A stretch of DNA of 52,384 bases from an uncultured Megasphaera sp. (GTDB lineage Bacteria; Bacillota; Negativicutes; Veillonellales; Megasphaeraceae), in contig CAKPYN010000016.1 in NCBI GenBank assembly GCA_934202965.1, positions 1 to 52,384 of the forward strand, in the 5' to 3' direction. Below, one piece after another: positions 44,777 to 52,384 of this stretch (positions are counted from its first letter, which is position 1; each line of letters opens with the position of its first letter). A program made the position numbers and the translations under genes. The notes beneath the pieces were generated by a model. The model ran no database searches. It was given only the letters and a program-made list of their open reading frames with translations, and was not told the origin of the DNA.

Positions 44777-46519
44777 TTAATGCTGTCCTACAGAGGCTTT
44801 AAATTCACCAATTTCTTCCGGATTGGATTTCAAAGCCCGGAAGGTAACACGCTGTTTGATGCCGTTCATCCGATTGATAGCCGTCACAAAGGCTAAAATA
44901 GACGCCGTAATCGTATCCGTATCAACACCGGCACCCCATGTCGTATGGCCGTCTTTATCCGTCAAACCGAAGTACGCAATCCCACGGGAGCTGTCGGCCC
45001 GGTCCAAATCGTGTTCGCTGTATGCCAGATTTTCAATTTCAATGCCATAGGCTTTACAAATCGCATTGCTGACTGCGTTAAGCTGACCATTGCCTGTCCC
45101 TTCCAGTACGACTTCATTATCGTTAGCTTTCAGTAAAATCTTACCGGACCATTTGCCGTTTTTCTTTTGCAGCGAGAAGTTTTCAATTTTCAACGGCGCA
45201 TCGGTATTCAAATAATTGGCTTCAAATACATTGTAAATTTCAGCAGGCTTGAGTTCCTGATGCTGATGATCCGATACTTCTTTTACGAAATAGCTGAAAT
45301 CTTCACGCATCTTCTTCGGCATATCGATACCATAATTTTGTTCCATAATAAAGCCAACGCCGCCTTTGCCGGACTGACTATTGATGCGGATAACGTCCGA
45401 ATCATACGTACGGCCCACATCGTGGGGATCGATATACAGATACGGGCAAGTCCAATACTGTTCGTTGTTTTCTTCACGGAAATGCATGCCCTTGGCAATC
45501 GCGTCTTGATGAGAACCGGAAAATGCTGCAAATACCAGTTTGCCCGCATAGGGTTGACGGTCATGGACATGCATCCGCGTCACTCGTTCATAGATTTCAA
45601 CTAATTTAGGCATATTGGAAAAATCCAGTTTGGGATCAACGCCCAATGCAAACATATTCATACCAATCGTTACAATGTCGGCATTGCCTGTGCGTTCGCC
45701 ATTACCAAACAACGTCCCTTCGACGCGATCCGCACCGGCCAGCATGGCCATTTCTGCATCGGCTACGCCTGTACCGCGGTCATTGTGCGGATGAACCGAT
45801 AAGACCACATTATCACGGTATTTCAAATTTTGGGACATATAGGCAATCTGAGAAGCAAAGACATGGGGCATAGACATCTGTACTGTAGAAGGCAGGTTGA
45901 TAATCGCTTTTCTATCGGCTGTCGGTTTCCATACATCCAATACGGCATTGCAGACTTCCAAGGCATATTCCGGTTCTGTGCCGGTAAAACTTTCCGGTGA
46001 ATATTCAAACCGGTAATTGGCGCCAGCTTCATCTGTCAACCGCTGCAGCAGCTTTGCGCCATCTACAGCAATTTGCTTAATTTCGGTCTTAGACTTACGG
46101 AATACTTGCTGGCGCTGTGCAAAGGATGTCGAATTATATACATGAACAATCGCATTCTTGACACCTTTCAATGCTTCAAAGGTCTTGCGAATAATATGTT
46201 CGCGAGCCTGCGTCAATACCTGTACCGTCACGTCATCAGGAATCATGTCGTGATCTACCAAATACCGCAGAAATTCATATTCCGTTTCGGAGGCAGCCGG
46301 AAATCCGACTTCAATTTCTTTAAATCCCATATCGACAATGGCTTTATAGAATTCAATTTTTTCTTCCAAGCTCATAGGAATAATGAGGGCCTGATTGCCA
46401 TCGCGCAAATCAACGCTGCACCATACAGGGGCTTTATCGGGATATTCTTTCTGAGCCCAAGACATATCGACAACAGGGGGCATAAAATAACCTTTTTTGT
46501 AATGTTCTACATGTTTCAT
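44777..46519 (-). CDS. leuA: 2-isopropylmalate synthase (long type)
   Basis: LeuA makes 2-isopropylmalate from 2-oxoisovalerate and acetyl-CoA, the committed step. The 580 residues show the HMGL-like TIM barrel (SVDLRDGNQALI, metal-binding HPHNDRGTG) and a C-terminal regulatory domain with RGIAYFGL and GVDTDTITAS, the allosteric site for leucine. It belongs to the longer form (PPVVDMSWAQKEYPDKAP opening). ATG 46519 follows AGGAGAG. Transcription should be controlled by the leucine T-box, activity by leucine feedback. Confidence 0.96.
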   Translation of the reverse strand: MKHVEHYKKGYFMPPVVDMSWAQKEYPDKAPVWCSVDLRDGNQALIIPMSLEEKIEFYKAIVDMGFKEIEVGFPAASETEYEFLRYLVDHDMIPDDVTVQVLTQAREHIIRKTFEALKGVKNAIVHVYNSTSFAQRQQVFRKSKTEIKQIAVDGAKLLQRLTDEAGANYRFEYSPESFTGTEPEYALEVCNAVLDVWKPTADRKAIINLPSTVQMSMPHVFASQIAYMSQNLKYRDNVVLSVHPHNDRGTGVADAEMAMLAGADRVEGTLFGNGERTGNADIVTIGMNMFALGVDPKLDFSNMPKLVEIYERVTRMHVHDRQPYAGKLVFAAFSGSHQDAIAKGMHFREENNEQYWTCPYLYIDPHDVGRTYDSDVIRINSQSGKGGVGFIMEQNYGIDMPKKMREDFSYFVKEVSDHQHQELKPAEIYNVFEANYLNTDAPLKIENFSLQKKNGKWSGKILLKANDNEVVLEGTGNGQLNAVSNAICKAYGIEIENLAYSEHDLDRADSSRGIAYFGLTDKDGHTTWGAGVDTDTITASILAFVTAINRMNGIKQRVTFRALKSNPEEIGEFKASVGQH

Positions 46520-46579
46520 TTTGCATCTCTCCTATGATTATGGAATAATTTGAAATAAATTAATTACACAATCAAAATA

Positions 46580-46862
46580 AAAAAAAATCTTTCATCTCCC
46601 TAAAAGAGACGAAAGATTATACTTACGCGTTACCACTCTAATTCATACATTCTATTGTATGCACTCTATAGGTACGGACATATTGTCGATACCCTCCTGT
46701 TTATTAACGGCCAGGCCCCGGCTCCACCTACTCTACATTTCAGCGAGCTGCTTAGAGACGAGTTCCGTTTCCTTCCATTGCTGTTTTTCACCAACCAACA
46801 GCTCTCTGCAAATTTCCAGAAACATACTAATTCTCTTCAACGCATTTTTATTTTGACTTGTT
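46580..46862 (-). promoter_or_regulatory. Leucine T-box leader of leuA
   Basis: On the minus strand the T-box core AGAGTGGTAACGCG (46626-46639) precedes a terminator in which AATCTTTCGTCTC pairs with GGAGATGAAAGATT, followed by a long T run (46580-46618). The Stem I region contains GGAACTCGTC, where the CTC (46760-46762) is a Leu codon in the typical GAA-specifier setting. Uncharged tRNA-Leu would relieve termination. The specifier is read by eye, not folded. Confidence 0.88.
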
Positions 46863-46869
46863 GATACGT

Positions 46870-46898
46870 ATGTTATCATATGACGCATCCTTTTGCAA
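46870..46898 (-). promoter_or_regulatory. Promoter of leuA
   Basis: TTGCAA (46893-46898), a 17-bp spacer and TAACAT (46870-46875) face leftward and would start transcription just upstream of the T-box leader. Confidence 0.75.
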
Positions 46899-47145
46899 GG
46901 CCTTTTCTGTTATTTTTATTGTATTTTTTAGCTTAAACCTTTAACTATAAAAGTTTTTCTAGAATACATATTGGTACCCATAAGAGTATAACGTTAAACT
47001 TTTAATTTTTATATGTACTCTGAACTTTTTAGGTGCAAAAATGAAAACAGAGATGGTTCGATGGCGGAACATCGGCTCTCCTCTATTCTTTAATCGTGAA
47101 GAAGGTCGTGTACCGCAAGATATGCGGTTTTTTCGTTACGTCTTG
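46899..47145. other. Region left of the toxin; possible antisense RNA
   Basis: No coding gene is evident. On the plus strand ACCGCA (47112-47117) pairs with TGCGGT (47123-47128) and a TTTTTT run follows, so a rightward RNA would end near 47133. A possible promoter is TTGTAT-17-TAACTA around 46918-46947. On the minus strand the GATG.TTC ... GAA.CATC hairpin near 47049-47077 is followed by a T-rich run and could end the toxin mRNA. The two RNAs would overlap at their 3' ends. Confidence 0.4.
47112..47133 (+). terminator. Rho-independent terminator, plus strand
   Basis: ACCGCA and TGCGGT form a six-bp stem followed directly by TTTTTT. It lies 13 bp from the toxin stop on the opposite strand. 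Confidence 0.65.
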
Positions 47146-47223
47146 CTATTGACGTATTGAAATAATTAACACAACCAATGTAGCAAAAGCTGTCATCAAT
47201 GACAATGCTTCATATACACTCAT
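47146..47223 (-). CDS. Holin-like type I toxin peptide, 25 aa
   Basis: The peptide (MSVYEALSLMTAFATLVVLI, then ISIRQ) matches the 'putative holin-like toxin' family of Firmicutes, typified by MSVYQALSLM openings and a single hydrophobic helix. Such peptides insert in the membrane and are usually controlled by an antisense RNA. ATG 47223 follows GAGGTGATC. That ribosome binding site lies in the stem CCTCGC-loop-GCGAGG (47232-47247), which may hide it from ribosomes. The promoter (TTGCAA-17-TACACT) is about 60 bp upstream. The short length explains why gene finders may miss it. Confidence 0.8.
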   Translation of the reverse strand: MSVYEALSLMTAFATLVVLIISIRQ

Positions 47224-47231
47224 GCTGATCA

Positions 47232-47247
47232 CCTCGCTTCCGCGAGG
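47232..47247 (-). promoter_or_regulatory. Hairpin covering the toxin ribosome binding site
   Basis: CCTCGC and GCGAGG pair over six bp around GGAA. The right arm contains the GAGG of the ribosome binding site, so the fold should block translation until opened or processed, a common control of type I toxin mRNAs. Confidence 0.65.
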
Positions 47248-47281
47248 AAAACCGAATACATCGAATTACCTCATGTATGGT

Positions 47282-47310
47282 AGTGTAATAAATTTATATT
47301 TGCATTGCAA
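47282..47310 (-). promoter_or_regulatory. Promoter of the toxin gene
   Basis: TTGCAA (47305-47310), a 17-bp spacer, and TACACT (47282-47287) on the minus strand, about 60 bp before the ATG. Confidence 0.7.
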
Positions 47311-47344
47311 GTTCTTGATTTTACAAAATAGCACCCAAAATAAA

Positions 47345-47470
47345 GGCTGTAACAAAATGAAACGTTGAATCCATTTCGTTACAGCCCTTTTGGCATACCG
47401 TTTTACGTGCATAGTTTGCAGCATGGCTGTTCATTTTCTTTAAACTTCAAACAAAAAGCTACAAACTTAT
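47345..47470 (-). repeat. 3'-end repeat module with terminator (copy C)
   Basis: GGCTGTAACAAAATG (47345-47359) pairs with CATTTCGTTACAGCC (47372-47386) with one mismatch, and a TTTATTTTG run follows on the minus strand. To its right lie CATACCGTTTTACGTGCAT and GTTTGCAGCATG, nearly as in copy A, then AAAAAGCTACAAACTT. It lies downstream of the LTA-synthase-like gene. Confidence 0.8.
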
Positions 47471-47486
47471 AAATTCTATATGTAAT

Positions 47487-49532
47487 TTACGTTCGATCTT
47501 CAGGTAGCGGGTCAAGACAGGTATCTTTATGTTTCACCATCCAGGCCGTCAATGATACCATATCGGAAGACAGATTCCGTCCCGTCGTATCCGTTGGCAT
47601 ATATTTTTCCCGTACTTCCGGAATAGACTCGCCTACAGCTTCAACGCGTCCTGATGCCGCTTCTCCTAATTCATCTTTTGTAATCCATTGTTTCGGCGTA
47701 GCCAATATATCCGGCTGCGGTTCTGTTAAAGATGGATACATGGAATAATAGGTGAATCCTTTTGGCGCAACCAATTCGATAATCGTCGGTATAATATTCA
47801 GATGCGTGCCAATCGTCGTGTGGTTGAACAACGATTGCGAAATTTGCGGATGGTTCATCAATAACGGCGTGCAATACAGTTCTCTAAATGTATAATCTCG
47901 TGGAACCAATTTAGTCTGACTAAGGGGTTCATATAACGTCGAGTGATCGCCTGTATAGATAAATAAACTATCCGGATAGGCTTCTTTCATCTCGTGAATA
48001 AAGCGATGGACGGCCATATCCGCATAATGGGCCGTTCCCAATCCGGCACACCGAGCCTTGCTGAGCCGAATATCGTCGCCGGCATCTTTCAACAACGTCT
48101 GCGAATCAAACTGTAATACGCTATTGGGAATTTTATAGGGTCCATGATTCGACGTCGTATACACAAAATGAAATGTCGGTCCATCAATCTGTTTCATAAG
48201 CTGGGCAGCTTTTTCCAAAAAGACATGATCATATACGCCAACCCAAGTCCGTGGGGCATCAGGCCCACAAAAAGATGTTGCACTTTCTACGCGATCAAAC
48301 CCTTGGGCTTTGCCAAAATGATTAAAATTTCCGTTGGACGCATTCCCGCCGTACCAATATATCGTCTGATAGCCCAATCGCTTCATTTGCCAAGCCAGTG
48401 CCGTCGGAACGGTGCCATGCCAAAAAGCTTCATTTTCATTGAGTTCTAATTGGGCATCATACATGCCGGTCATCAAAGAGACAATGGATGGTCTGGAAAT
48501 ATTTCCTGCCGGCAAGAAATTATTCAAGTATGCCGTATGTTCATCTTGTGCAAATGCCCGACTGCCATCCAAGGCATGAATGACAGCATACATCGGATCC
48601 ATAGCCCATTGCGGCACACTTTCTCCGACAATCATAAAAATATGTTTCGGCTTATCAATCACAGCCCCTTTTGCCGTACGACGAAAGGCATGCAATGGAT
48701 TTGGAAGGGATTGCCAAGACGTTTTGGCCCCTTCCGGCATAACATTCGTAATACCTTCTTCCAGTTCTTCTTCACTTTTTTGCATTTCCTCAGCAATCGG
48801 CCGACGGTGCACCCATTTTAAAGCAATTAAATCATCGATACACGCTTTAGCCAAAAAGGCGTCTTCTTTGACTATCGTAGGAATCGTGTCCCATTCCGGC
48901 TTATTGCGATGATTTAAGGTGCCACCAAAGCGAACCCAATAAAATCCAACAATGCTGCCAATAAATACAACAGCATTAAATGCATATTGCATGCTCGTCG
49001 ACTGCCATACCGGATAGGTAAACGACGGTAACTGCTGGATACCCCAGCACACACCGGCCATGATAGGAATAAAAGGGATATATCCTAACAAAACAGCCAG
49101 GCCATGATCTTGATGAAAAAATACATCGACTAAATTATTTTTTTCTGCATGCTTTCCCATATGCACGAGATAATTATATGTATCATGGAAATGCCGATAA
49201 AAAATCAGCTTTCCCATAAACGCGGCATATAACATAACAGCATATACGGTCCCGATTCCAACACGCATCATATCGCCATATGTAACAAACAAATCAAAAA
49301 ACATCGCCGGTAAAGACACTAGCACTAAAGGAATTAAAAACATATACGCATTAAAATCCATGCCCCACCAAAAGCCAAAACGAAAACATTCAAAAATGAC
49401 TCGTCCCTTGCCTTTGAATGAATCCGGATGATATGCCAAAATAAAGGCTAACCGAAATACGGCACTCAATATAGGAAAAACAAGAAAAAGTTTAACATCT
49501 TGTTGCATCGACATAAAAAACTGTTCAAACAC
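47487..49532 (-). CDS. LTA synthase / phosphoglycerol transferase family sulfatase-fold enzyme
   Basis: The 681-residue protein has an N-terminal membrane part (five to six helices within residues 1-205) and a sulfatase-fold catalytic domain (about 290-620). Metal-site motifs are visible: FMIVGES, NISRPSIVSLMTG at the nucleophile position, YTTSNHGPYKIP and YTGDHSTLYEP. LtaS-type enzymes move phosphoglycerol or phosphoethanolamine to surface glycans. The nucleophile is Ser or Thr; here the ISRPS context resembles envelope-modifying relatives more than Gram-positive LtaS (T in G-K-T). In a diderm host the target may be LPS or a periplasmic glucan. The start is GTG 49532 behind GGAGG. Confidence 0.85.
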   Translation of the reverse strand: MFEQFFMSMQQDVKLFLVFPILSAVFRLAFILAYHPDSFKGKGRVIFECFRFGFWWGMDFNAYMFLIPLVLVSLPAMFFDLFVTYGDMMRVGIGTVYAVMLYAAFMGKLIFYRHFHDTYNYLVHMGKHAEKNNLVDVFFHQDHGLAVLLGYIPFIPIMAGVCWGIQQLPSFTYPVWQSTSMQYAFNAVVFIGSIVGFYWVRFGGTLNHRNKPEWDTIPTIVKEDAFLAKACIDDLIALKWVHRRPIAEEMQKSEEELEEGITNVMPEGAKTSWQSLPNPLHAFRRTAKGAVIDKPKHIFMIVGESVPQWAMDPMYAVIHALDGSRAFAQDEHTAYLNNFLPAGNISRPSIVSLMTGMYDAQLELNENEAFWHGTVPTALAWQMKRLGYQTIYWYGGNASNGNFNHFGKAQGFDRVESATSFCGPDAPRTWVGVYDHVFLEKAAQLMKQIDGPTFHFVYTTSNHGPYKIPNSVLQFDSQTLLKDAGDDIRLSKARCAGLGTAHYADMAVHRFIHEMKEAYPDSLFIYTGDHSTLYEPLSQTKLVPRDYTFRELYCTPLLMNHPQISQSLFNHTTIGTHLNIIPTIIELVAPKGFTYYSMYPSLTEPQPDILATPKQWITKDELGEAASGRVEAVGESIPEVREKYMPTDTTGRNLSSDMVSLTAWMVKHKDTCLDPLPEDRT

Positions 49533-49736
49533 AATGGTTCCTCCTCAACAACTATATTATATATAGCATATTATAATGCCTGTATTTTATAATTTGCAAG
49601 TTTCTCTCATCATATAGTATCATACTATTTCTACAAAACATATATTGACATTCTTTGCGAACATATGTTATTGTCTTTTGCATAGTCATACTATAATTAA
49701 CAAATTAAATGTGATGAAAAGATACGAGGTGAGTCT
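49533..49736. promoter_or_regulatory. Divergent intergenic region with a plus-strand promoter
   Basis: AT-rich spacer between the LTA-synthase-like gene and the orphan Rpn-like peptide. TTGACA at 49645-49650 is followed after 17 bp by TTATTG; a TATAAT also lies near 49690. Either could drive the small plus-strand gene. Confidence 0.45.
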
Positions 49737-49925
49737 ATGCATTTCGAACTATTATTACACGATAAAAAAGAAGAAGGCCGTCGTGAAGGTCGGCGTGAAA
49801 AACGAGTCGTACTAATCAAAACGCTCATGGAAAGCATGAACCTTTCTATCGAAAATGCCATGACGGCTCTCAAAATAGCACCGGCTCAATGGGCGTATTA
49901 CAAAAAACAAATTCAATCTTCTTAA
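49737..49925 (+). CDS. Orphan Rpn C-terminal-like peptide, 62 aa
   Basis: The peptide looks like the tail of PD-(D/E)XK 'transposase' (Rpn) proteins. A charged repeat (EEGRREGRREK) is followed by a helical end (LIKTLMESMNLSIENAMTAL, then KIAP). No nuclease core is encoded in this frame. It has its own ATG and a GAGGTGAG site, so it is translated separately. It might be a decayed nuclease gene, but in E. coli Rpn systems a short C-terminal protein made within the gene neutralises the nuclease, so a free-standing antitoxin-like version is possible. A complete Rpn-like gene is at 1770-2597. Confidence 0.55.
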   Translation: MHFELLLHDKKEEGRREGRREKRVVLIKTLMESMNLSIENAMTALKIAPAQWAYYKKQIQSS

Positions 49926-49975
49926 TTATAATATATATTTTTTTGGGATACATGCAACAAAGCTGTGAACAAAAT

Positions 49976-51151
49976 TTACTTTGTCACCGCCTTGTTATTT
50001 TCAGAAGCAAAGGCAATGCCTAAACAAAAAGATAAAATTTGCATGTTACCTTTATTGGTAATCCCGGAATCCACCAATCCATGAACAGAAATTGCAATAA
50101 AAGACCATAACGCTGCTTGATAGCATACATTTTGCGGATGTTTTATAGTCTTTCTGAGTAACAGCAAGAGCAGTCCCAGTGTAAAGATGCCATATCCTAA
50201 ACCGCCAATAATTCCCGTTGTCGAAAAGAAAAATGCCATATTATTATGCGGCATCGGCAAATTCGGTTCTTTCGCCATGGGAGAAATATAGTGAGCAGCA
50301 TACTGTTCTTTCCAATTAGAAAATCCAACACCATATATGGGATGGTCTTTCCACATCGCATAACTGGACTGAATCAATAACATACGTTCATTATCATAAC
50401 TCCTGTGAAATGTAGATAATCCTAAAAAAGCAACACCACTTACTACGACCGCCAAAATGAAAGCACATCCTATACATTTCCCTTTCGTATATCGTACACG
50501 CAGCATATTTCGATAGCGTATCAAAAAAACAGCGACGCCTCCGATAAATGCCCCGGCTATGCCACCTCGTGATTGGGTTGCAAGTAATGCCAGAACGGAC
50601 ATACCAATGATGGCTAAAAGTATGTAGCGAATATATCGGTTTCTCTCTTTACCATACATCCAATACAACGCAACTGCCATTGGCAATGATGTTTCCAACA
50701 CACCAGCAAAGCCATTGGGACTCGTAAATGTCCCTGAAATACGTGTATCTAAGGGAAATATAATCCATTGATATACAGCATAAATGCTAAGGATTAACAA
50801 CGATATACTGACACCATATCCCCAAGAAGTAATGGAAAAATTCTGTTTTTCTGATACATAGGCTACCCAAAAGGGAATCGTCCAATACAGATATTTTATT
50901 GTTGCATGAATAGATTTCGAATCGCCAGATAAAATCGCAGAGAAAAGCAAACTACCAAAAAATATCCCATAGAGTAGAAGAAAATGCGTATCCGGTACGA
51001 TAATCTTTTTAAATTGCTTGATATATACATAGACAAGGGCGATACATAACAGACAGACTGATATACTAATACCAGCATTCGATACTCGCGATGTCAAAAA
51101 TAACGCATATAGGAATAAAAAGATATTTTTTATAAAAAAATATTTCTGCAT
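49976..51151 (-). CDS. O-antigen ligase family protein (WaaL-like)
   Basis: The 391-residue protein has about ten hydrophobic helices and the family motif in a large periplasmic loop (MWKDHPIYGVGFSNW, then MPHNNMAFFFSTTGIIGG). WaaL-like ligases attach undecaprenyl-linked chains to lipid A-core. Its presence supports an outer membrane with LPS in this organism. O-antigen polymerases (Wzy) share the fold; the loop motif favours ligase. ATG 51151 follows AGGAGAG. It is 17 bp after a glycosyltransferase gene on the same strand. Confidence 0.85.
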   Translation of the reverse strand: MQKYFFIKNIFLFLYALFLTSRVSNAGISISVCLLCIALVYVYIKQFKKIIVPDTHFLLLYGIFFGSLLFSAILSGDSKSIHATIKYLYWTIPFWVAYVSEKQNFSITSWGYGVSISLLILSIYAVYQWIIFPLDTRISGTFTSPNGFAGVLETSLPMAVALYWMYGKERNRYIRYILLAIIGMSVLALLATQSRGGIAGAFIGGVAVFLIRYRNMLRVRYTKGKCIGCAFILAVVVSGVAFLGLSTFHRSYDNERMLLIQSSYAMWKDHPIYGVGFSNWKEQYAAHYISPMAKEPNLPMPHNNMAFFFSTTGIIGGLGYGIFTLGLLLLLLRKTIKHPQNVCYQAALWSFIAISVHGLVDSGITNKGNMQILSFCLGIAFASENNKAVTK

Positions 51152-51168
51152 CTATTCTCTCCTATAAT

Positions 51169-52161
51169 TCACTTATTACACCTAAAAATTTTTTGCAAAC
51201 TTTTATCAAACGAATAGTATTCATTGACATATGCACCACCCTGATTTGCAATTTTTTCTCGTTTCGTATCATTATTTAAATAATAGGCTATTTTTTCTAA
51301 TAAATCTTGCTTATTTTTATAAAATACGATATGTTCACCGTCTTCTAATTTTATATACTCTAAATTTTGTATATCACATAATTCAAAATTATGACCGCCC
51401 AATATTTCAAAGGTACGACAGTTAAATCCGCTATGTTTAGGAATATGTATATTTAAATTGATACGTGTATGCTGATATATATTCGCTGCATCTTGCGCAC
51501 AGATCCGTTTATTCACAACAAACCTATATAAATGAGGATGTTTTATTTTAAACTTTATGGATTCTATCGCATTTTGCAATGGATGAGCATTATGCCAAAA
51601 ATGTCCATAACAAATCATCTTTTTATGATGTTTAACACAATACTTCGCCACGGCATCTAATAGTTCTAATCTCTTCGCACATCCAGCTACTAAACCTATA
51701 AAGCTAACATCGTATATATATTCTTTTTTTTGGCTATAATTGCAGAATATACTTTGTCCTGCCGTGAGAGGAAGATAGGTAAACTCAATTCCATAGGTTT
51801 TACGCCCATATGCAATATCTTTAGGCTCAAACGAATATACCCCCTTATATAAAGGTATATGGGGATCTTTCCTATTGCAGTAAGCGGCATCAACGAACCA
51901 TACATAGCAATCAACGCTTTTTAATAGTTCTTCATTCATAAAAAATATTCCATTGCTTGATATATCATTGATCATCAAACATGCTGTAATATGGTTATCT
52001 TGTATGCACTGCATCGCTTCTTTTCGCTGTATATCAAAATTTTTCTCACCATCTACTTCATAGCACGTTACATTCATGTTCAATTTACAAAATGCTTCTA
52101 AAAAACTGTTCTTAAAATTTAAAATTGTTCCAACTTTGGGTAACACCAACAATACATTCAA
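51169..52161 (-). CDS. CgeB-like glycosyltransferase
   Basis: The 330-residue protein resembles the CgeB/DUF3880 glycosyltransferases. An N-terminal GT-B-like half (NVLLVLPKVG, then WFVDAAYCNRKD) is followed by a C-terminal half with NLNIHIPKHSGFNCRTFEIL and HIVFYKNKQDLLEKIAYYL. These donor-binding loops are typical of the group. The start is TTG 52161 behind GGGGGG at nine bases; no ATG fits. It probably adds a sugar to LPS core or O-chain, given the ligase downstream and the cut glycosyltransferase upstream. Confidence 0.78.
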   Translation of the reverse strand: MNVLLVLPKVGTILNFKNSFLEAFCKLNMNVTCYEVDGEKNFDIQRKEAMQCIQDNHITACLMINDISSNGIFFMNEELLKSVDCYVWFVDAAYCNRKDPHIPLYKGVYSFEPKDIAYGRKTYGIEFTYLPLTAGQSIFCNYSQKKEYIYDVSFIGLVAGCAKRLELLDAVAKYCVKHHKKMICYGHFWHNAHPLQNAIESIKFKIKHPHLYRFVVNKRICAQDAANIYQHTRINLNIHIPKHSGFNCRTFEILGGHNFELCDIQNLEYIKLEDGEHIVFYKNKQDLLEKIAYYLNNDTKREKIANQGGAYVNEYYSFDKSLQKIFRCNK

Positions 52162-52177
52162 CCTATTGTTCCCCCTA

Positions 52178-52308
52178 TCATTTTAATTCTATATTAGCAT
52201 AGCTACAGATTAGCTTTTCCCACATATCCCATATTCTATTCGGAGCATACTCTTTCATATCTTCATGTGCTTTAGCCCCCATTTGTATCCGCAACGCTTG
52301 ATTTTTAA
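52178..52308 (-). pseudogene. C-terminal fragment of a glycosyltransferase (GT4 type), interrupted
   Basis: The frame ending at TGA 52178 encodes LKNQALRIQMGAKAHEDMKE followed by WDMWEKLI, the usual end of family 4 glycosyltransferases. Upstream it runs at once into the right end of an insertion element. So the gene was probably split by the insertion; the remaining 5' part would be beyond the window. Confidence 0.7.
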
Positions 52309-52384
52309 GTGAACGTACCCCCGCCTACAGAGGCGAGAGCTTCCTGCTTCAACGAGAACAGCACTACAGCTCCGAGGAACTGCT
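52309..52384 (-). mobile_element. Right end of an IS200/IS605-type (TnpB) element, running off the window
   Basis: The minus strand shows the end typical of TnpB-bearing elements: a Lys-Gln-Glu-rich coding tail (FSLKQEALASVGGGTFT), then a short GC-rich hairpin (CGCCT.AGGCG, 52322-52335), then GGGGGTACGTTCAC. In TnpB systems this region forms the 3' end of the omega RNA, and the flanking sequence acts as its guide. Only 76 bases are inside the window. The call is by pattern only. Confidence 0.6.

Overview
The window looks like a chromosome segment from a diderm Firmicute (Negativicutes, most like Megasphaera and its relatives). It combines Firmicute features (T-box leaders, AGGAGG-type ribosome binding sites, TTGACA/TATAAT promoters with 17-bp spacers, PcrA, DUF1659/DUF2922 proteins) with outer-membrane features (an O-antigen ligase, WbaP and a Wzx/Wzy/Wzz pathway). 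The genus is an inference from gene content; no rRNA is present. Almost every gene is on the minus strand.

About 1-6300 is an accessory segment. It holds a small membrane protein, an acyltransferase whose N-terminus is built on a 63-base tetranucleotide tract and is out of frame as sequenced, an Rpn-type nuclease, a sigma factor, DUF2922 and DUF1659 proteins, a cell-wall amidase, and a phage-like replication pair (helicase loader and replisome organizer). About 6300-7240 is mostly non-coding and holds terminators and decayed sequence.

7243-23101 is a surface-polysaccharide locus read from wbaP (right) towards the flippase (left). Its likely parts are WbaP priming, a PRPP-type phosphoribosyltransferase with a PHP phosphoesterase, LicD with an aminotransferase and a cytidylyltransferase-oxidoreductase fusion (probably making and attaching a CDP-activated substituent), glycosyltransferases, Wzy, Wzz and Wzx. 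Two candidate defence cassettes lie in or beside it on the same strand: an ADP-ribosyltransferase / small antitoxin / SecB-like chaperone trio (CmdTAC-like), and a TIR-like protein coupled to a multi-span membrane protein. A deleted IS1202-like element with 27-bp flanking repeats sits just upstream of wbaP.

23892-46519 is mainly housekeeping: queT-queF behind a preQ1-I riboswitch, lepB, ligA, pcrA, a CBS-containing pyrophosphatase, thrS behind a T-box, a FliB-like protein, htpX, an M50 protease, a radical SAM protein, a pyridoxal kinase with an ECF S-component, a degenerate AroD paralogue, a LysR regulator, and leuA-leuC-leuD-leuB behind a T-box.

46580-52384 carries a 25-residue holin-like toxin whose ribosome binding site is paired in a hairpin, an LTA-synthase-like enzyme, an orphan Rpn C-terminal-like peptide, an O-antigen ligase, a CgeB-like glycosyltransferase, and a glycosyltransferase gene cut by the right end of an IS200/IS605-type element at the window edge. 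A family of hairpin and AT-rich repeats recurs downstream of several operons.
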